In this document: piece after piece, positions 1 through 12,771 of the stretch
Layout of the letters: each line of letters opens with the position of its first letter
Numbering within the stretch: position 1 is the stretch's first letter
Made by a program: the position numbers and the translations under genes
Notes under the pieces: generated by a model
The model's database searches: none
What the model was told of the DNA's origin: nothing
The model's input: only the letters and a program-made list of their open reading frames with translations
NCBI GenBank assembly: GCA_025093555.1
Contig: JAIWNF010000003.1
Coordinates: 744,001 to 808,000 of the forward strand
Source: Circinella umbellata
Taxonomy: Eukaryota; Mucoromycota; Mucoromycetes; Mucorales; Lichtheimiaceae
DNA length: 64,000 bases
Direction: 5' to 3'

Positions 1-422
1 GCCACCACCATGAAGAACAAGTATTCATTGTATGCATTTTTATTTCTTCCGCATTATGTATCATTTACCAGAAGATACGTATATAAAAAATCATTTATAT
101 AATAGTACTATACAGTTGCTCATCTTTTGATAAAAGATCTATTACTCAAATATATAAATGCACATGAGTATATTACGAAACGCAAAAAGTAAATAAAAAA
201 GATTAACATCGTGCCAAGAAATAAAACAATAAAATGATATTGTCAATTACTTCGTTTTATTGTATATCAATGTAATACATATATAGCAATATAATAGTAA
301 CGGCCAAGCTTCGTTGTTTCATTTGTTCAGAGTGGAATTAATGGCTTAGAAAAATGACCAAGAAATAGGCACGACATTAAATACTACGCATCGTGTATGA
401 GAAGAAATAGAGGGCTTTTAAA

Positions 423-600
423 TCAATGTTCAGTACAATATCCGGTATCGCACACAGTCAAATTCTTATTCATAAGTCTGGTGTGATTTGATATATTCTT
501 GTTATTCGGTTCGAATGGCTTGCAGAAAGCTGTTGATATAAAGAATAATATTACTACACCTAGAGTAGAAGAAATTGTCTTAATATATCTTATAGTAATA
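423..600 (-). CDS. Possible small secreted peptide, start uncertain
   Basis: A minus-strand reading frame ending at 423 has a hydrophobic stretch (about LGVVILFFISTAFC) that looks like a signal peptide, followed by about 35 mostly polar residues with two cysteines (VCDTGYC). No ATG stands just before the hydrophobic part: the codon in the expected place is ATT. The only upstream in-frame ATG (719) would bury the signal in the middle of a 98-residue chain. It could be the second exon of a gene whose first exon I cannot see, a decayed gene, or chance. I do not recognise the family. Confidence 0.22.
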
Positions 601-1278
601 TGAAAAATACTTCTATGAGCGCCTTGCCTCTTCAATGTTAAACGGAAATGTAACGAGAAAAGAAAAGAAATATTAAGTTTATCATTTTGTGCTTGCGAAT
701 AACTGCAGTAAAATACCATTTTATCATGTAATCACATAAAAAATGGCCGGCTAAAACGTTTAACCTGTTTAATATTATTGACATTTTCCCAGTAATGTTA
801 ATAAGGTTTTCCCCACCTTTTCGTATTAGTTCTACAATACACGAGTGCATAAAAAAGAAGCAGTAGTGGCTCTATAGATATAATGGGTAACAAATAAAAA
901 GAAAAGTTAATAATTGTAAAATAGCTTAGCAAGCAGTCAAAATATTTACTCACGCTCTTTCAGTTTATGGTAATATAACGTGTAAATGGAAGAGGTATAT
1001 ATATATGTTATACTTGCAAATAAATTACGATGTGACGTTATTGTTTTGTGTTCCCACATTTAAGTAAAAAAAAAAAGCTGATCGTAACGCAAAATACAAC
1101 AATAAATTATTTTACATACATACTAAATGTACTCACAAAGAGATCGAAGAAAACGTAGATCCAAAGAATTCCATTCATTCCTGTAAAAATAATAGAAGAC
1201 AAAACTGTTGAACAGTAATATAAGAATTCCAGTCGCAGTCGCAGTAGTAGCATAAATATAATTGTCTTTTAAAAGACA

Positions 1279-1286
1279 TATATAAA
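1279..1286 (+). promoter_or_regulatory. TATA-box-like site of lipase gene 1
   Basis: TATATAAA lies about 115 bases before the lipase ATG at 1401, a plausible distance for a fungal core promoter with a short 5' leader. The call rests on motif and spacing only. Confidence 0.4.
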
Positions 1287-1400
1287 GGAGCTGTTTTCTG
1301 CTGGTAAAATAAAATAGTACAACAACGTTAATTTTCTTTCACATATTATCACTATTTACTATATCATATTACTTTTATTCTTAAGATCAACTATTATCAA

Positions 1401-3305
1401 ATGAGGCTAACCGGTTTACTCGCTCTTGCACTACCCATTGTTGCTGCCTTACCTACCAGTACTGTTTTGGTAAAAAGACAACAAAATAATAATGAAATTG
1501 AATTATCTGACCACGTTAAAATCGGAATCGAAGAACATGGGCCACTTCCCAGAGGAACTGAAATACTAGAAGGGGGTACTGCTTTGGAGGTTGAAGAATA
1601 TCCATCATCTGTGGAAGCTGCTTTAAATGGTACTCGTGCTCAGATATTGAATCTTGCTGTACGTGATCCAACGGAAGCAGAAATGGATGATCTTGAATTC
1701 CATACTGCTTTGGCTTCCAATGTCTATTGTAGTGCTGTAATGAACGGTCGTTGGATTTGTCCTCACTGTTCTAGGACAAATCATCTCGAAATTGTTGAAA
1801 CATTTGATACAATTGTTTATGATACCAATGTTTTGGTGGCTCGTGATGACAAGAAAAAAATTATTTACGTTGTATTCCGAGGTAAGACAAAGAAAAATAT
1901 TTTTGCTGCTGTTGCTGTTACTGTTTGTGCGCATATCAATAGCAACACTTTTGTTGAACGTTATCCATATATTTGAATAAACAAAAGAACTTATTATACG
2001 TTTGTTTTTTTTATCAACAAGGTTCTGCATCACTTCAAAATTGGCTTGCGGTATGTTGTTTACTGTTAAAGAAAATATTTAGACATATATTGAAAACATT
2101 ATATGGACAAGCATTCAAATACACATGTCGTGAACATACAAATGACTCATAAAATGTTATAAATATTTATTGAATGGTTTATAGGATATGAACATTGTTC
2201 TTACCAATTATCCTGGTGTTACAAGTGCTCGGGTTCACGCTGGCTTTTATAATAGTTATAAAGATGTCCAATCGCGCCTTATGTCTACGATTAAAAGTCA
2301 AGTTAGTAAGTATGCTGATTATGCAGTTCATGTCACTGGGTATGTATGATACAAGGATTTTATTTTTAATTTCTTAAATCTATGTGCTATTACTATATAC
2401 TACACGGACACACAAAACTTCTATCACTAACTCGATATTATTACCTATATGCCATTGTTATAATAATCTGTTAATGAATTACATAGACATTCTCTTGGAG
2501 GTGCAACAGCGCTCTTCAACGCTTTGGATTTGCATGAAAATGGTATTACAAATATTAGATTGATTACTCAAGGTACGTTTTATCTCACAATATATTTAGA
2601 AATTACAGTAGTATATGAATGAATTTTTTTATTATGTACAATAAAAGAAAAAAAAAATATTAATTCGGTAAATTGACATTTGTTAGGTCAACCAAGAACT
2701 GGAAATAAAGCATTTGCAAACTATGTTGTTGGTACTGGTATTTCCTATATGCGCGCTGTAAATGAACGTGATGGTAAAATTTCTATTTTCTAAGCATATA
2801 TTATAAATATCTTTTTAGTGTGCACTAGCTGTCTAGTGCAAGCATATAAACTATTATCTTACCGACAGCATTTATCACTTAATAAATAACATTATGTAGT
2901 TGTCCCTCATGTTCCTGACATTGGTTATACTCATGCAGGTGATGAGTTTTGGGAAAAGACAGGTCTTTTAGGTGGTGTTCGTAAGTGTTCTATAGACTGC
3001 ATCGTATATATACTAATGTTTTAAAAGTTTAGAGTTAATGATTAACATTTTTTTACGTACTCATGTTTGTAGAAGTATGTGCTTCTAGTGATGGTCTTGA
3101 GACGGATGATTGTGCAAACTCTATTGCACCATTTACTAGTTTTACCGATCATACACGGTATGTGTAAAACGTTTTTAATTTATAATCGATGCTGTTGTAA
3201 AAAGGATATAATTTTACTTATTATACGTATTTTCACTATTTCAATGAATTTTGTATTATATTATATAGTTACTTTGGTATGACAATCGGCCTTTGCCTTC
3301 TTTAA
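1401..3305 (+). CDS. Secreted triacylglycerol lipase, class 3 (Rhizomucor/Rhizopus type)
   Basis: Extracellular lipase hydrolysing triglycerides. Hand-built exons: 1401-1881, 2022-2050, 2185-2339, 2487-2572, 2687-2773, 2900-2980, 3073-3157, 3269-3305; these give 346 residues. A signal peptide (residues 1-17) is followed by a short propeptide with a KR site, then GPLPRGT. The nucleophile elbow GHSLGG is split across exons 3 and 4. The acid lies in NERDVVPHVPD and the catalytic His in TDHTRYFG, so the Ser-Asp-His triad is complete. Cysteines match the three family disulfides: VYC with the terminal GLC, CPHC, and CASSDGLETDDC. The first exon runs on in frame past its donor, so an unspliced reading would miss the active site. 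The next gene is a tandem paralogue with the same intron positions. Confidence 0.93.
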
Positions 3306-4516
3306 ACAAAAAGAGCACACCAAGACTACTTTCTTGTTATTATTACTGTATATTTATTTTGTTAACAAAAACCATTTATTTTGACTGTAGTGCCGCCATG
3401 GCACAAATATTTACAGCTTGAATTTTATCATATTATTATTATTATTATTTATTATCCAATAAAATATTTGTATATTATTTATTTTAAACAAAGTAATTTG
3501 TCAAAACGATTTTTTTTTCACATCATTGGTATTAGTTTAGACAAAATTGTTTTCAAAGACAAAGAGCCGTTGTACAGTGTATGATATTTCAATGTTATGT
3601 GTAAATCATATGAATTCGTTCCGAGAAATGTAATTGTATCCTTATACAGCAAGAACATAGTAATGGATGTTGAATTATTATTTTGTTGATAATTGAAACA
3701 AAACATTATATATTTCAACAACGATGATGACATGTATTATATTAACAAATATTTCAATTTTTTTCTCATGTACGTACAAAACTCATGTAGCTAAACTCTG
3801 TGAAATTTTTTTTTTGGTGGTGTAACTGGAATATCGCCGGAAAAAAAACCCAAAGATAAGAGATTAATGGAGTAATTTCTGTTTTGTCAACTTGTTTGAA
3901 AGGATTATATGCCATAAATTATTGGTAGTACATGATGGGAAAAAAAATCGATATTAATCTCGATAATAATAATAATAAATAAAACTATATATCCTTTGTA
4001 TAACTCGATTGATGGTGCGTAATATAAAATAATTGCGGGGGTTAGAGAAACAATGTAACGCTCGGGGTAATCTATGAGATCTTATGTGAACTTGATTTCC
4101 TTTATGCTGTAGTTTTTATTATTGTTTACGAGAAAGGTCAATTTTATTTCTCACGCTATATCTTTTTAAAGACAAAATAATGTTTCTATTTTACAAAAAT
4201 ACATTTCTGGAATAGGGTTACACTAGTTATGCAAAATTCTATTACGCGTCTATCCTGATCGTGGGATCTAAATTACTATTCATGGTAAATATATGCTTTA
4301 TGGTAAGTAATAATAATAATAATAATAATATAACAATAACAAATCGAATAAGTCGTTAGCATAATATAGCCATCGCAATAAATGTTTAACTAATTAATTT
4401 GATTGATTTTTTTTTCAAGTATAAATAGAGATCAAATAATGAAATAAACTTTATCTACATCAAAAAACCTCTCACACTCTTTCTACTGTCTGGTTTACAG
4501 AGAAAAAAATTAAACA
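3306..4516. other. Intergenic region between the two lipases
   Basis: AT-rich, with short ATT/AAT trinucleotide runs and no coding signal that I trust. The last 100 bases form the promoter of the second lipase. Confidence 0.6.
4420..4427 (+). promoter_or_regulatory. TATA-box-like site of lipase gene 2
   Basis: TATAAATA stands about 95 bases before the ATG at 4517, similar to the spacing at the first lipase. Confidence 0.45.
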
Positions 4517-6323
4517 ATGAAGTCTACTATCTTCCAATTGGCATTCCTTTCCTCTTTTTTACTTTCTTCCGTTGTGTCAGGTGTCCCGCTTTTGAGAAGA
4601 CAAGACGGATCTTCTACTGAATCTCCTGAAAGTGAAGCTATTAAACGTAATGGTCCGTTACCTAAAGGCACTAAATCAATCTTCAACATGGGACTCAATA
4701 CAACAAGTTACCCTGATACTGTTCAAGCAGCACTTGATGGTACTTCTGCATTGGCTGCTACGCGTGATGCTAGTCCCGAAGAAGTTGAAGAACTTACGTT
4801 TTATTCTGCCCTTTCAGCCAATGTGTATTGTCCTGCAGTAATCGGAGGAAAATGGCTTTGCCCTAATTGCGACAAAACAAAACATCTTGAGATTGTCAAA
4901 ACATTTAATACACTTGTTTACGATATGAATGGCATTGTTGTTCGTGATGATAATGAAAAGTCCATTATTGTTGTTTTCCGAGGTACGCATTATATTTTTA
5001 TAATATATTTGTTTATTATTTTATTATACGTATATATCTCCCTTGTCTTTTTTTACTAAAACAAAGCATTCATGTTCTTATTTTATAGGTTCTGTCTCGC
5101 TCAATAACTGGGTTGCTGTGAGTTTTTTTTTTTTCCTTTGTCATTAGTGTCTTTTTATCTATTTGTATGCTGATGTCTTTTTTGTAACGAATGTTATACA
5201 ATATTAGGACTTGACTGCTATTCTTGTTAATTATCCTTCTGTCCCACTTGCTCGTGTTCACAGTGGATTCCTTAATAGTTGGGAAGATTGTAAATCTACT
5301 GTTACTAAAACTGTCAACAGCGAATTACAAGCTCATCCTGATTATAAATTGGTTATTACTGGGTAAAATATTTATCATTTTGCTTTCACTATTGTCTTTT
5401 ACGATCAGGCCTTTTTTTTTGCTTTCATTCTAATTGAAAGTACAATTTAATATATATTACATACGTAGACATTCCCTTGGTGGCGCAGTGGCTGTCCTTT
5501 CTGCTTTGGACTTTTACTCGGATGGAATTAAGAACTTGGAACTTTTCACGCAAGGTACTGTAACAATAATATTAATATTATATATTTCGTTCCATGAAAA
5601 TTAAAGGATTTACAAAGAGTAAAAGTTTTATTTGATACTAAAGATATAACCATACGTACTATAAATACGTATGAATATTTTTAACAATAGGCCAACCTCG
5701 TGTTGGTAACCGTCAACTCGCTCAACATATTATAGACACTGGAATCACTTTCAAACGCGCAGTTCATGCTCGTGATCGTAAGTCATTATTATTATTTTGT
5801 AGTTTATAGTGATAATTAAGTTACGTAATTGTGATGGAAATCTCTTGTTTATATCAACCATATTCTCACCAAAAACAAAAAAAAAATCAATGTATTTATA
5901 ATATAGTTGTACCACATGTTCCTGATAGTTTGGTTGGATTTGAGCATGCTGGAGAAGAATACTGGCAATCTTCTGATATTAGCAAGCGTGTCCGTAAGTA
6001 TTTAAAAAAATCTTTATATAAATCTATTCCTATATACACAGTCGAAAACCAATCACTAACAGTAACAATATTATCATGTATTTTTAAAACAATGCAGAGG
6101 TATGTCCTAATGGTTTAGAAACAAAAGATTGTTCCAATTCTATCGCTCCATTTACCAGTATGACTGACCATACTAAGTAAGTTGCTATTATTATTTATTT
6201 TCTTGATAAATAATTATAAAAAAAAAATGAAAAGATATTTCTGAAACTTACATTTTATCTTGATAAACTATTACTATTACTATTACTAGATATTTTGGAA
6301 TGAGCACTGGTATTTGTCTGTAA
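4517..6323 (+). CDS. Secreted triacylglycerol lipase, class 3, tandem paralogue
   Basis: Second extracellular lipase of the same family. Exons: 4517-4982, 5089-5117, 5208-5362, 5469-5554, 5691-5777, 5907-5993, 6098-6176, 6290-6323; these give 340 residues. It has a signal peptide of about 21 residues, a dibasic RR site soon after, and a further KR before NGPLPKGT. The triad is intact: GHSLGG, ARDLVPHVPD and TDHTKYFG. The disulfide cysteines are kept (VYC, CPNC, CPNGLETKDC, GICL). Exon number and phases equal those of the upstream gene; exons 2, 3, 4 and 5 differ by nothing in length, including the 29-base exon 2. The pair therefore arose by tandem duplication, but the protein sequences have since diverged widely, so the duplication is not recent. 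Confidence 0.93.
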
Positions 6324-7409
6324 AAAACATATTAAATGTACAGTACTAGCCAAGAAACTCATTATTTTGTTTTCAAATCAAGATAAATCTACACAATCTA
6401 TTAGATATAGTTTTAGTAATTCTATTTTTATTATATCCGAATTTAAGTATTTTTATTCACTATTGTATATTGTGTCTGATAAAAACATACGTATCAAATA
6501 AAATATATATACAAAAAAGCCTTTTCTTATAGTACCTATTCAACTTTACGTTTAAAACTTTCAATAATATTAAGTGTACATGGCACTTACATCCGTAATA
6601 ATATCGTGTTAACATTTTTTTTTCGCTATTATTTTAAAACTGTTGATTTTCCGTTGCTATGATTATCTTCTCTAGTAACTAATAAAAACAATCATGTTAA
6701 AAATCGTATTTTATTATAAAAAAGGCCACTTACGTATCATATAGACAAGTACTCTGAATATTGTCGTCAATTCATGATAATGAATTTTGGACTTCTCATT
6801 TTTTCCCTTGCCTATATATAGTAACAACAAGAAATATTTGGGAAGGCATTTGAAACAAAATTAACTATAGTGTATTGATTAAAAAAGAATAATATGGTTA
6901 TTATTTAAATTCGACCGGGAACAGGATAATAGATCCTTCCAAAACAAGTTTTAAGCCAGTGAATCAATTATGGTGAATTCGTGTCTTTTTTATTTATCAT
7001 AATTGAAGCTTGTGCCAAGCTTTTCTTGTCGCTAGTTGATAGATTATACTTTTTACATGGGAGGGGGGCAGAAAGTAAAAAGGGCGGGGTGCAGGATGTT
7101 AAATTTCATTATTGACATAATAATCAATCATATTTGTTTCTCAGGCACGATAAAGCTCAATTTAAAGTTAGCTTATGATTGGCCGCAGTTAGCATGTTTC
7201 TAAGATTATTCTTTCTGAGTTCATTTACTATTAGTTAGCCTATAGTGTGTGTGCTACTATAATTATATTTTTATAATCAAACATTGCTGCAGCCTTTTCA
7301 ACTCTTTACTCTCTCTCTCTCTCTCATCCTTTGCCAAGCCCTCGGGGCCTATACTTTCCTTCCTTCTTTCCTTTTTATTTTACAGTTTATTATTTTCCAT
7401 AAACACAAA
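6324..7409. other. Intergenic region, no gene seen
   Basis: AT-rich spacer between a lipase 3' end and the SH3 gene. A CT-repeat (about 7310-7326) lies in the probable 5' leader of the SH3 gene. Confidence 0.55.
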
Positions 7410-8837
7410 ATGAGTGAACGGGATCATGTTTTAGCCAACTACATGTTGGCATCTATTCAAAAAGATCTTGGTTTTCTTAAAGATAATCAGTATTTGAATT
7501 CCCAAACATATAATGAAATATGTGCACTCCTTCCTTCCACTTGTTCTAATATTATGTCACCAACAACAACAACTATTCCTGATAATACAGGCATAAAAAA
7601 TAAACCACCACTTCCAACTCGTAAATCCGCTGGTGGTCCTTTACCAACAGCTGGCCATCCACCTGTGCCTGCGCCTCGTAGTTTGAGTATTGCGGATAAT
7701 AATAATAATACTATGCCAAAATTACCTACTCGTCGATCAACGAACGAACAGCAACATCAACAACAACATTTGCCTACACCTGCTCCAAGACCACAGCCTT
7801 CACCACGACCTTCACCACGTTTGAATAATGCAGTGAATGTCATGCCAATGCCTGCAGCTATTCCTGCTCCAGCACCCGCACCAGCACCAGCACCAACGCC
7901 AGTTGTACGACAACATCATCCTATTCCCGCTGCAGAACCTTCTCCAGCTGCGCCACCACCTGCCTACTCTACAACTACCTCATCATCATTAGCAACAGTA
8001 GAAGCTATTTATGATTATGAAGGAGATGATCCAAAGACAGATCTTAGTTTCCATTGTGGTGATGTAATTCAAGTCACTGAATATGGTAAGAAGAAATTAA
8101 AAATTAAAAAAAGGGCTAGACAATGAAATTATAATAATATCAAATAAACAATTATAATGATACTAATTTATCTTTGATGATTATAAAATATAGTAAATGA
8201 TGACTGGTGGCGTGGTGAACTTCATGGTAAATCTGGTATATTCCCTCAAAATCATGTTAAAAAAATAGCGTAAGTAAATCTTCTTAATGATTATTATTAT
8301 TATTATTTAAAAAAAAAGAATTTGTAATAGTGTAAATTATTATACTAAAAATTATTAAGCTGAAAAATAACAGTTCACCTGAGCCTGTAAAACGCGCTGT
8401 ACCTCCAAAACCAACTGTCGCTACACAATCTGCTAAACATCATCCATCACCTCCACCACCACAACAATCACAACCTATTAATTCTTCTGGATCATCAGTT
8501 CCACCTTATAGTTATCCACCTCCTCCAACAACAATGTATCATGCACCACCTCAACAACCACCATCCCAAGCTTATTATGCACCTCCTCCTCCAGGTGCAC
8601 AACCTGTGATGGTTCAAGGACAAGAAGGTCAACATGAGGAAGGTAATAAAGTGACTAACATGACAAAGAAGTTTGGTGGTAAAGTAGGTGAAGCCGCTGT
8701 TTGGGGATTCGGAGCAACACGTAAGTAGTTCTTAATTTACAACTGTTCATTACATCTATATAAAAATATATATAATACTAACCTTTTTGTAACTATTATC
8801 ACTAGTTGGTAGTCAGGCCGCAAACGCAATATTTTAA
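7410..8837 (+). CDS. SH3-domain actin-patch adaptor, Lsb1/Pin3-like
   Basis: Exons 7410-8085, 8194-8269, 8374-8720 and 8806-8837 give 376 residues. The N-terminus (MSERDHVLANYMLASIQKDL, then GFLKDNQYLN) matches the helical start of yeast Lsb1/Pin3 and S. pombe Csh3. A proline-rich linker with PAPAPA runs follows. The single SH3 domain reads VEAIYDYEGDD, then VNDDWWRGEL and GIFPQNHVKKI, and is split by intron 1. A second Pro/Gln/Tyr-rich stretch ends in FGATLGSQAANAIF, the glycine-rich tail typical of the family. Such proteins bind Las17/WASP and tune actin polymerisation at endocytic patches. An in-frame ATG at 7284 precedes a CT repeat and reads as non-homologous leader, so 7410 is preferred. 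Confidence 0.85.
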
Positions 8838-9381
8838 TATCATTATAATAATAATAAAGCATATATATATATATATATATATATATATTGCTCTCTAATA
8901 TTTATGTCTGTCAGTTACATGTTAGGTTTCTAGAGGAATTAAGTTTTTTTTTTTTGATTCGTAATTCACTAATGAGCTCTAGCTATGTATTTATTTGCCG
9001 TGATGTGGATATTAATAGTTGATTTTTTTAAAATACAAAAGAGTTTAAGATAAACCACTACGATTGATGGTTTAAAAAAAAGCAATTATTATATAAATAG
9101 AACTTTCATTGCAAAAATACTAAAAAAAAAACGTGTTGAATTTATTGAATAAGAATAAAAAAAAACAGGTTAAATATCAACTTCCAGAATTTCATTATAG
9201 TGAAAATTACACTTTACAATAATAGAACGCTCACTTTTTAACCAATGAAAAATTATTTTTGGAAGAGATTTTGCTGTTGTTAAAACATACACACCCACAA
9301 AAAAAGTGGAACCTCTTTACACCTATTTTTTTAATCCCTTTTCTTTCACACACATTCAAACACACATTTTATATATAAATC
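8838..9381. other. Intergenic region with an AT microsatellite
   Basis: Spacer holding an (AT)n run at about 8860-8888, poly-A/T tracts and the promoter region of the next gene. No coding signal seen. Confidence 0.6.
8860..8888. repeat. (AT)n microsatellite
   Basis: About 14 uninterrupted AT units just after the SH3 gene. Confidence 0.9.
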
Positions 9382-12300
9382 ATGGAAAACGTTGACACTG
9401 AATTAAAGGATTTGAATATATGTGATCAACTTAGAGCCAATTCTTCATTTATGAAAGTTATGGCTACTTTGTTTCATTATGGTAATCAATCCATGAATGC
9501 CGCTCAACTAGTGATCGCCGTCAGGGCACTTAATCTGCTTCCTTTACGGTAAATTAATTCTTCATCCCCATTAAACAAAAAAAAAAAAAAATCATTTATT
9601 TATTTATTTATTTATTTGCTATTTTTTTTTCCAATGTATACTTGAATGTTTTTGATACATTTATTGGGTTCACTATGGATTTACTTTTTTTCTTGTCAAC
9701 AAATTTTGAGTTACTTAAAAATAAATGTATATAAAAATGCTGACTTTCTATAATTGTAAATAAAAAAAAAATAGTGGTGAAACACCAAAAAGTACAATTC
9801 AAGGCATTATTTCTACATCACGAAAAGCTGCAAGAGATCTACGCCAACCCGATCCTTTTCAGATTGACAAGGATAATTCTGGAAGACAAGCAAAATATTC
9901 CATTGCTGAAGGAGTGTTGAATGGAGCATCGGTACCAGAAGTACAAGAAATACCCGATGAACCGATCATTTTGAAACCAGTAGAGCATTCTACAGCTTAT
10001 GCTTCCTCATATTCTGGTTCTGGTAGTGGTGGTCAACTTGGAAAAAGACAACGTAAAACACCTAAATTTTATACACCTGACGCGCTTCGTAAAGCGAAAA
10101 GTCGTCGGGCTGCACGTTCTAAACTTCAACGTAGAAAGGGTTATGGTGCCGATTCCGATAGTGCTTCTGACATAGACGTGGATATGGATGATGAGTAAGT
10201 TATATATATATATACTTTTCGGATGTATATAGGTGTATTTGTGGTCGATAATGTTATGACATAGAAAGAAAAATACTAACCATGGTTACGGTTTTTTTTT
10301 TAAAAAAAATAAATAGTAGTTTCATGTCGATAGGTTCATCCGATGATGATGACCAAACTAATCCTGTAGTTGAAGAAGATACCATTAGTGGATATTCACT
10401 TGTATATGCTCCCCCTAATAATGACAACACTGATTATATCGATCCTATTAACTTTGAAGAATATCCTATTGCTTCTTATTTTGCTATTGCACAACAAAAA
10501 GGATATTCCTACCCCCGTTTCCGATCGCATGAAAAGGTCAAGATTCCTAAAATTAACTGTGAAGACAAATTCCGAGTAGCAGATATTGTATCCGAATCCA
10601 CACAACATATTGTGGGTCGTATGTTTATTTTGGCGGATGGTCATGGAGGTCGTGGTTGTTCTGAATTTTTCGTTCGAAATACACCAGCAGCTGTACAAAA
10701 ATTATGTGCTACTTATGATCCGGCAAAATTGGATGATAAACAAGTTCAAAAAAGTTTTGAAACTGACATTAAAAAGATGGTGGATACATTAGATGGAGAA
10801 TATCTTAAATTGAAACGATTACAGTTAGGACGACGACGGACGATGAATAGTGAAGGATCAACAGCTACAACAAATGACGCTACAAATACAAATAACAATA
10901 ATACCAATAATGATACATCATCAGCAACGCCGATTGAAAATAGTGAAGAGCTGGATAATGATGGATGTACATTAATTATCAACATGTTCTTTGGTAATTG
11001 GCTTATTAACATTAATGTCGGTGATTCACGATCGGTATTAATATCAGCACCTGATCCAGGTACACACCAACAAAAAACAGCTGAAGAACTCAATAATTAT
11101 CCATTGCTGTGTGGACTTGACAATGATTATAAAATGGATGTGGAGTTTGCTTCCCAAGATCATAAACCCTACTTGGAACATCTGGCTCGAGAAATTCTGG
11201 AAAATGGAGGTGAATTTATTGATTCTGTACAAGATCGAGTGATCAAGGTAGATCTAGATAAATTACGAGAAGATGGTAATCGACAAGCGAAACGTGTAGC
11301 ACTTAAAAATGCAAGAATTCGACCTAAACGACAACATCATTTAAATAACAATATCAATAATGTAAACAATGGTATCATCAATGATAATAATAACGACAAT
11401 ACAGGCTCACCTAATGATAATGGTAGCAGTGATACAACCCAAGGAGGATATGCAGCACAAAGCGCCGTACGCACAACAGCCAATCATTTCAATAACAAAC
11501 CATATAATCATTACCATCGTTCACGAGAAGACCGAATCCCATCCTTGAATGTTGCACGGTCATGTGGCGATTTGGATTTCAAAATGAACCCAGAAAGAAA
11601 AATTATTTCTTGTGAACCCGATGTGACCTTTTTCCGTATATCTGATGACGACAATAATAATGAAAGCAGCAACAATGGGTTACCGAATCAACAAGAGCAT
11701 CGTACATTGATTACATCACGTGATACGAAACGACGACACTTTTTATTCATGAGCACAGATGGTATGTTTGATTATATGTACGAAGAAACACCGGAGAGAC
11801 AGAATCGTGCAGTGGCCAAGGTTCTGGGACCTATGATTGAAGATGGTGAAAAAGTTGGTGCCTTGATGTTGGATGAAGAAGAAAAATTGGGTGGACAAAC
11901 TATCGAACATAATTCAGATAATAATAAAGATAATAATGATGTGACACCTATGGCTGTGGATTCTGAATCGACCACACCTAATGGTAAATCCATAAATGAT
12001 AAAACAAAGTCCCCATCTCCACCATCGTCAGCAACAGAAAATGAAACAACTGCTCAACACAAACGAACTCCTGATAATAAAAACAATAATACCAACGAAG
12101 AACCAGAAAAAGAAACGACTCAGACTGGTACTGATGTCGTTACTACTCCCGTTACTCCTACCATAACTACTGAAAACTCTAAAAAGGAACAACGAGGTGA
12201 AGAAGATAAAAAAGAAGAACCCAAGGAAGTAGAAATGAAGGATAGTGAACAAGAAGAAGCGAAAAAGGAACAAGATGAACAAGTAAAGAAAGCAGAAGAA

Positions 12301-12489
12301 GACCAACAACCACCAAAACCACGATTATTCCGAGAAATTGATGATAAAGAAGCCAAAGAGCGAAAAATTCGAGAACGTACTTTAGTAATGGCAGCACGAT
12401 ATTTTGCAAACCGAGAAAGTGTACACGGCTTTTTCTCTTCCACTTTACAAGATTATGACGATTGTACCATAGTACTTATTGAAATTTAG
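9382..12489 (+). CDS. Gds1-like winged-helix domain fused to a PP2C-type phosphatase
   Basis: Exons 9382-9548, 9775-10194 and 10317-12489 give 919 residues. Residues about 10-90 (ANSSFMKVMATLFHYGNQSM onward, with GETPKSTIQGIIS) look like the winged helix of fungal Gds1 and HARE-HTH relatives. A basic stretch (KRQRKTPKFY, KSRRAARSKLQRRKG) and an acidic run follow. The PP2C domain starts near residue 270: EDKFRV, ADGHGG (about 302), GDSRSV (about 431), ARSCGD, STDGMFD (about 676) and DDCT near the C-terminus, so metal-binding aspartates are present. Long Asn/Asp/Thr and Glu/Lys inserts enlarge the domain. The joining intron has donor GTAAGT, branch site TACTAAC (10274-10280) and a poly-T tract. 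If that intron is kept, translation stops at its first codon (TAA, 10196-10198). Two adjacent genes remain possible but would be only about 85 bases apart. Confidence 0.72.
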
Positions 12490-12771
12490 TTGTTGTGAAA
12501 TTGTTCTTTTATGTTTATGTTTATGTTTTTTCTTTTTCTTTTCTTTTTTTCTTAATGAACTTTGTTTATATATCTCTTTTTTCTCAATCTTTTATGTTTT
12601 ATGTTTATCTTCTTGTTTGTTCAATTATTTTGGAGATGGGTGATGTTGCTATGGAGATAACTTGGACTGAGCAGGTAACTGTCTGAAATAAAAAAGGCAT
12701 GGAGAGAGTTTTAAAATTTAAACTTTTTATCGCCAGGCAACGCCCTTTTTTTTATTACCAAATCATTAAAA

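Larger units (their letters stand above)
1..1400. other. Intergenic region upstream of the first lipase
   Basis: AT-rich sequence with no multi-exon gene I can support. It contains one weak candidate for a small secreted peptide on the minus strand (listed separately) and the promoter of the lipase gene at its right end. Confidence 0.6.

Noticed and set aside
7284..7409. Upstream in-frame ATG of the SH3 gene
   Set aside because: The added 42 residues translate a CT repeat and T-rich leader; homology to Lsb1/Pin3 begins at 7410.
10282..10316. Start of a separate phosphatase gene at ATG 10282
   Set aside because: It lies between a perfect TACTAAC branch site and the acceptor of a well-formed intron, and its first codons translate poly-T/A tract. 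It is kept only as a possible result of intron retention.
12028..12443. Several minus-strand frames inside the phosphatase gene
   Set aside because: They are antisense shadows of the Glu/Lys/Asn-rich insert.
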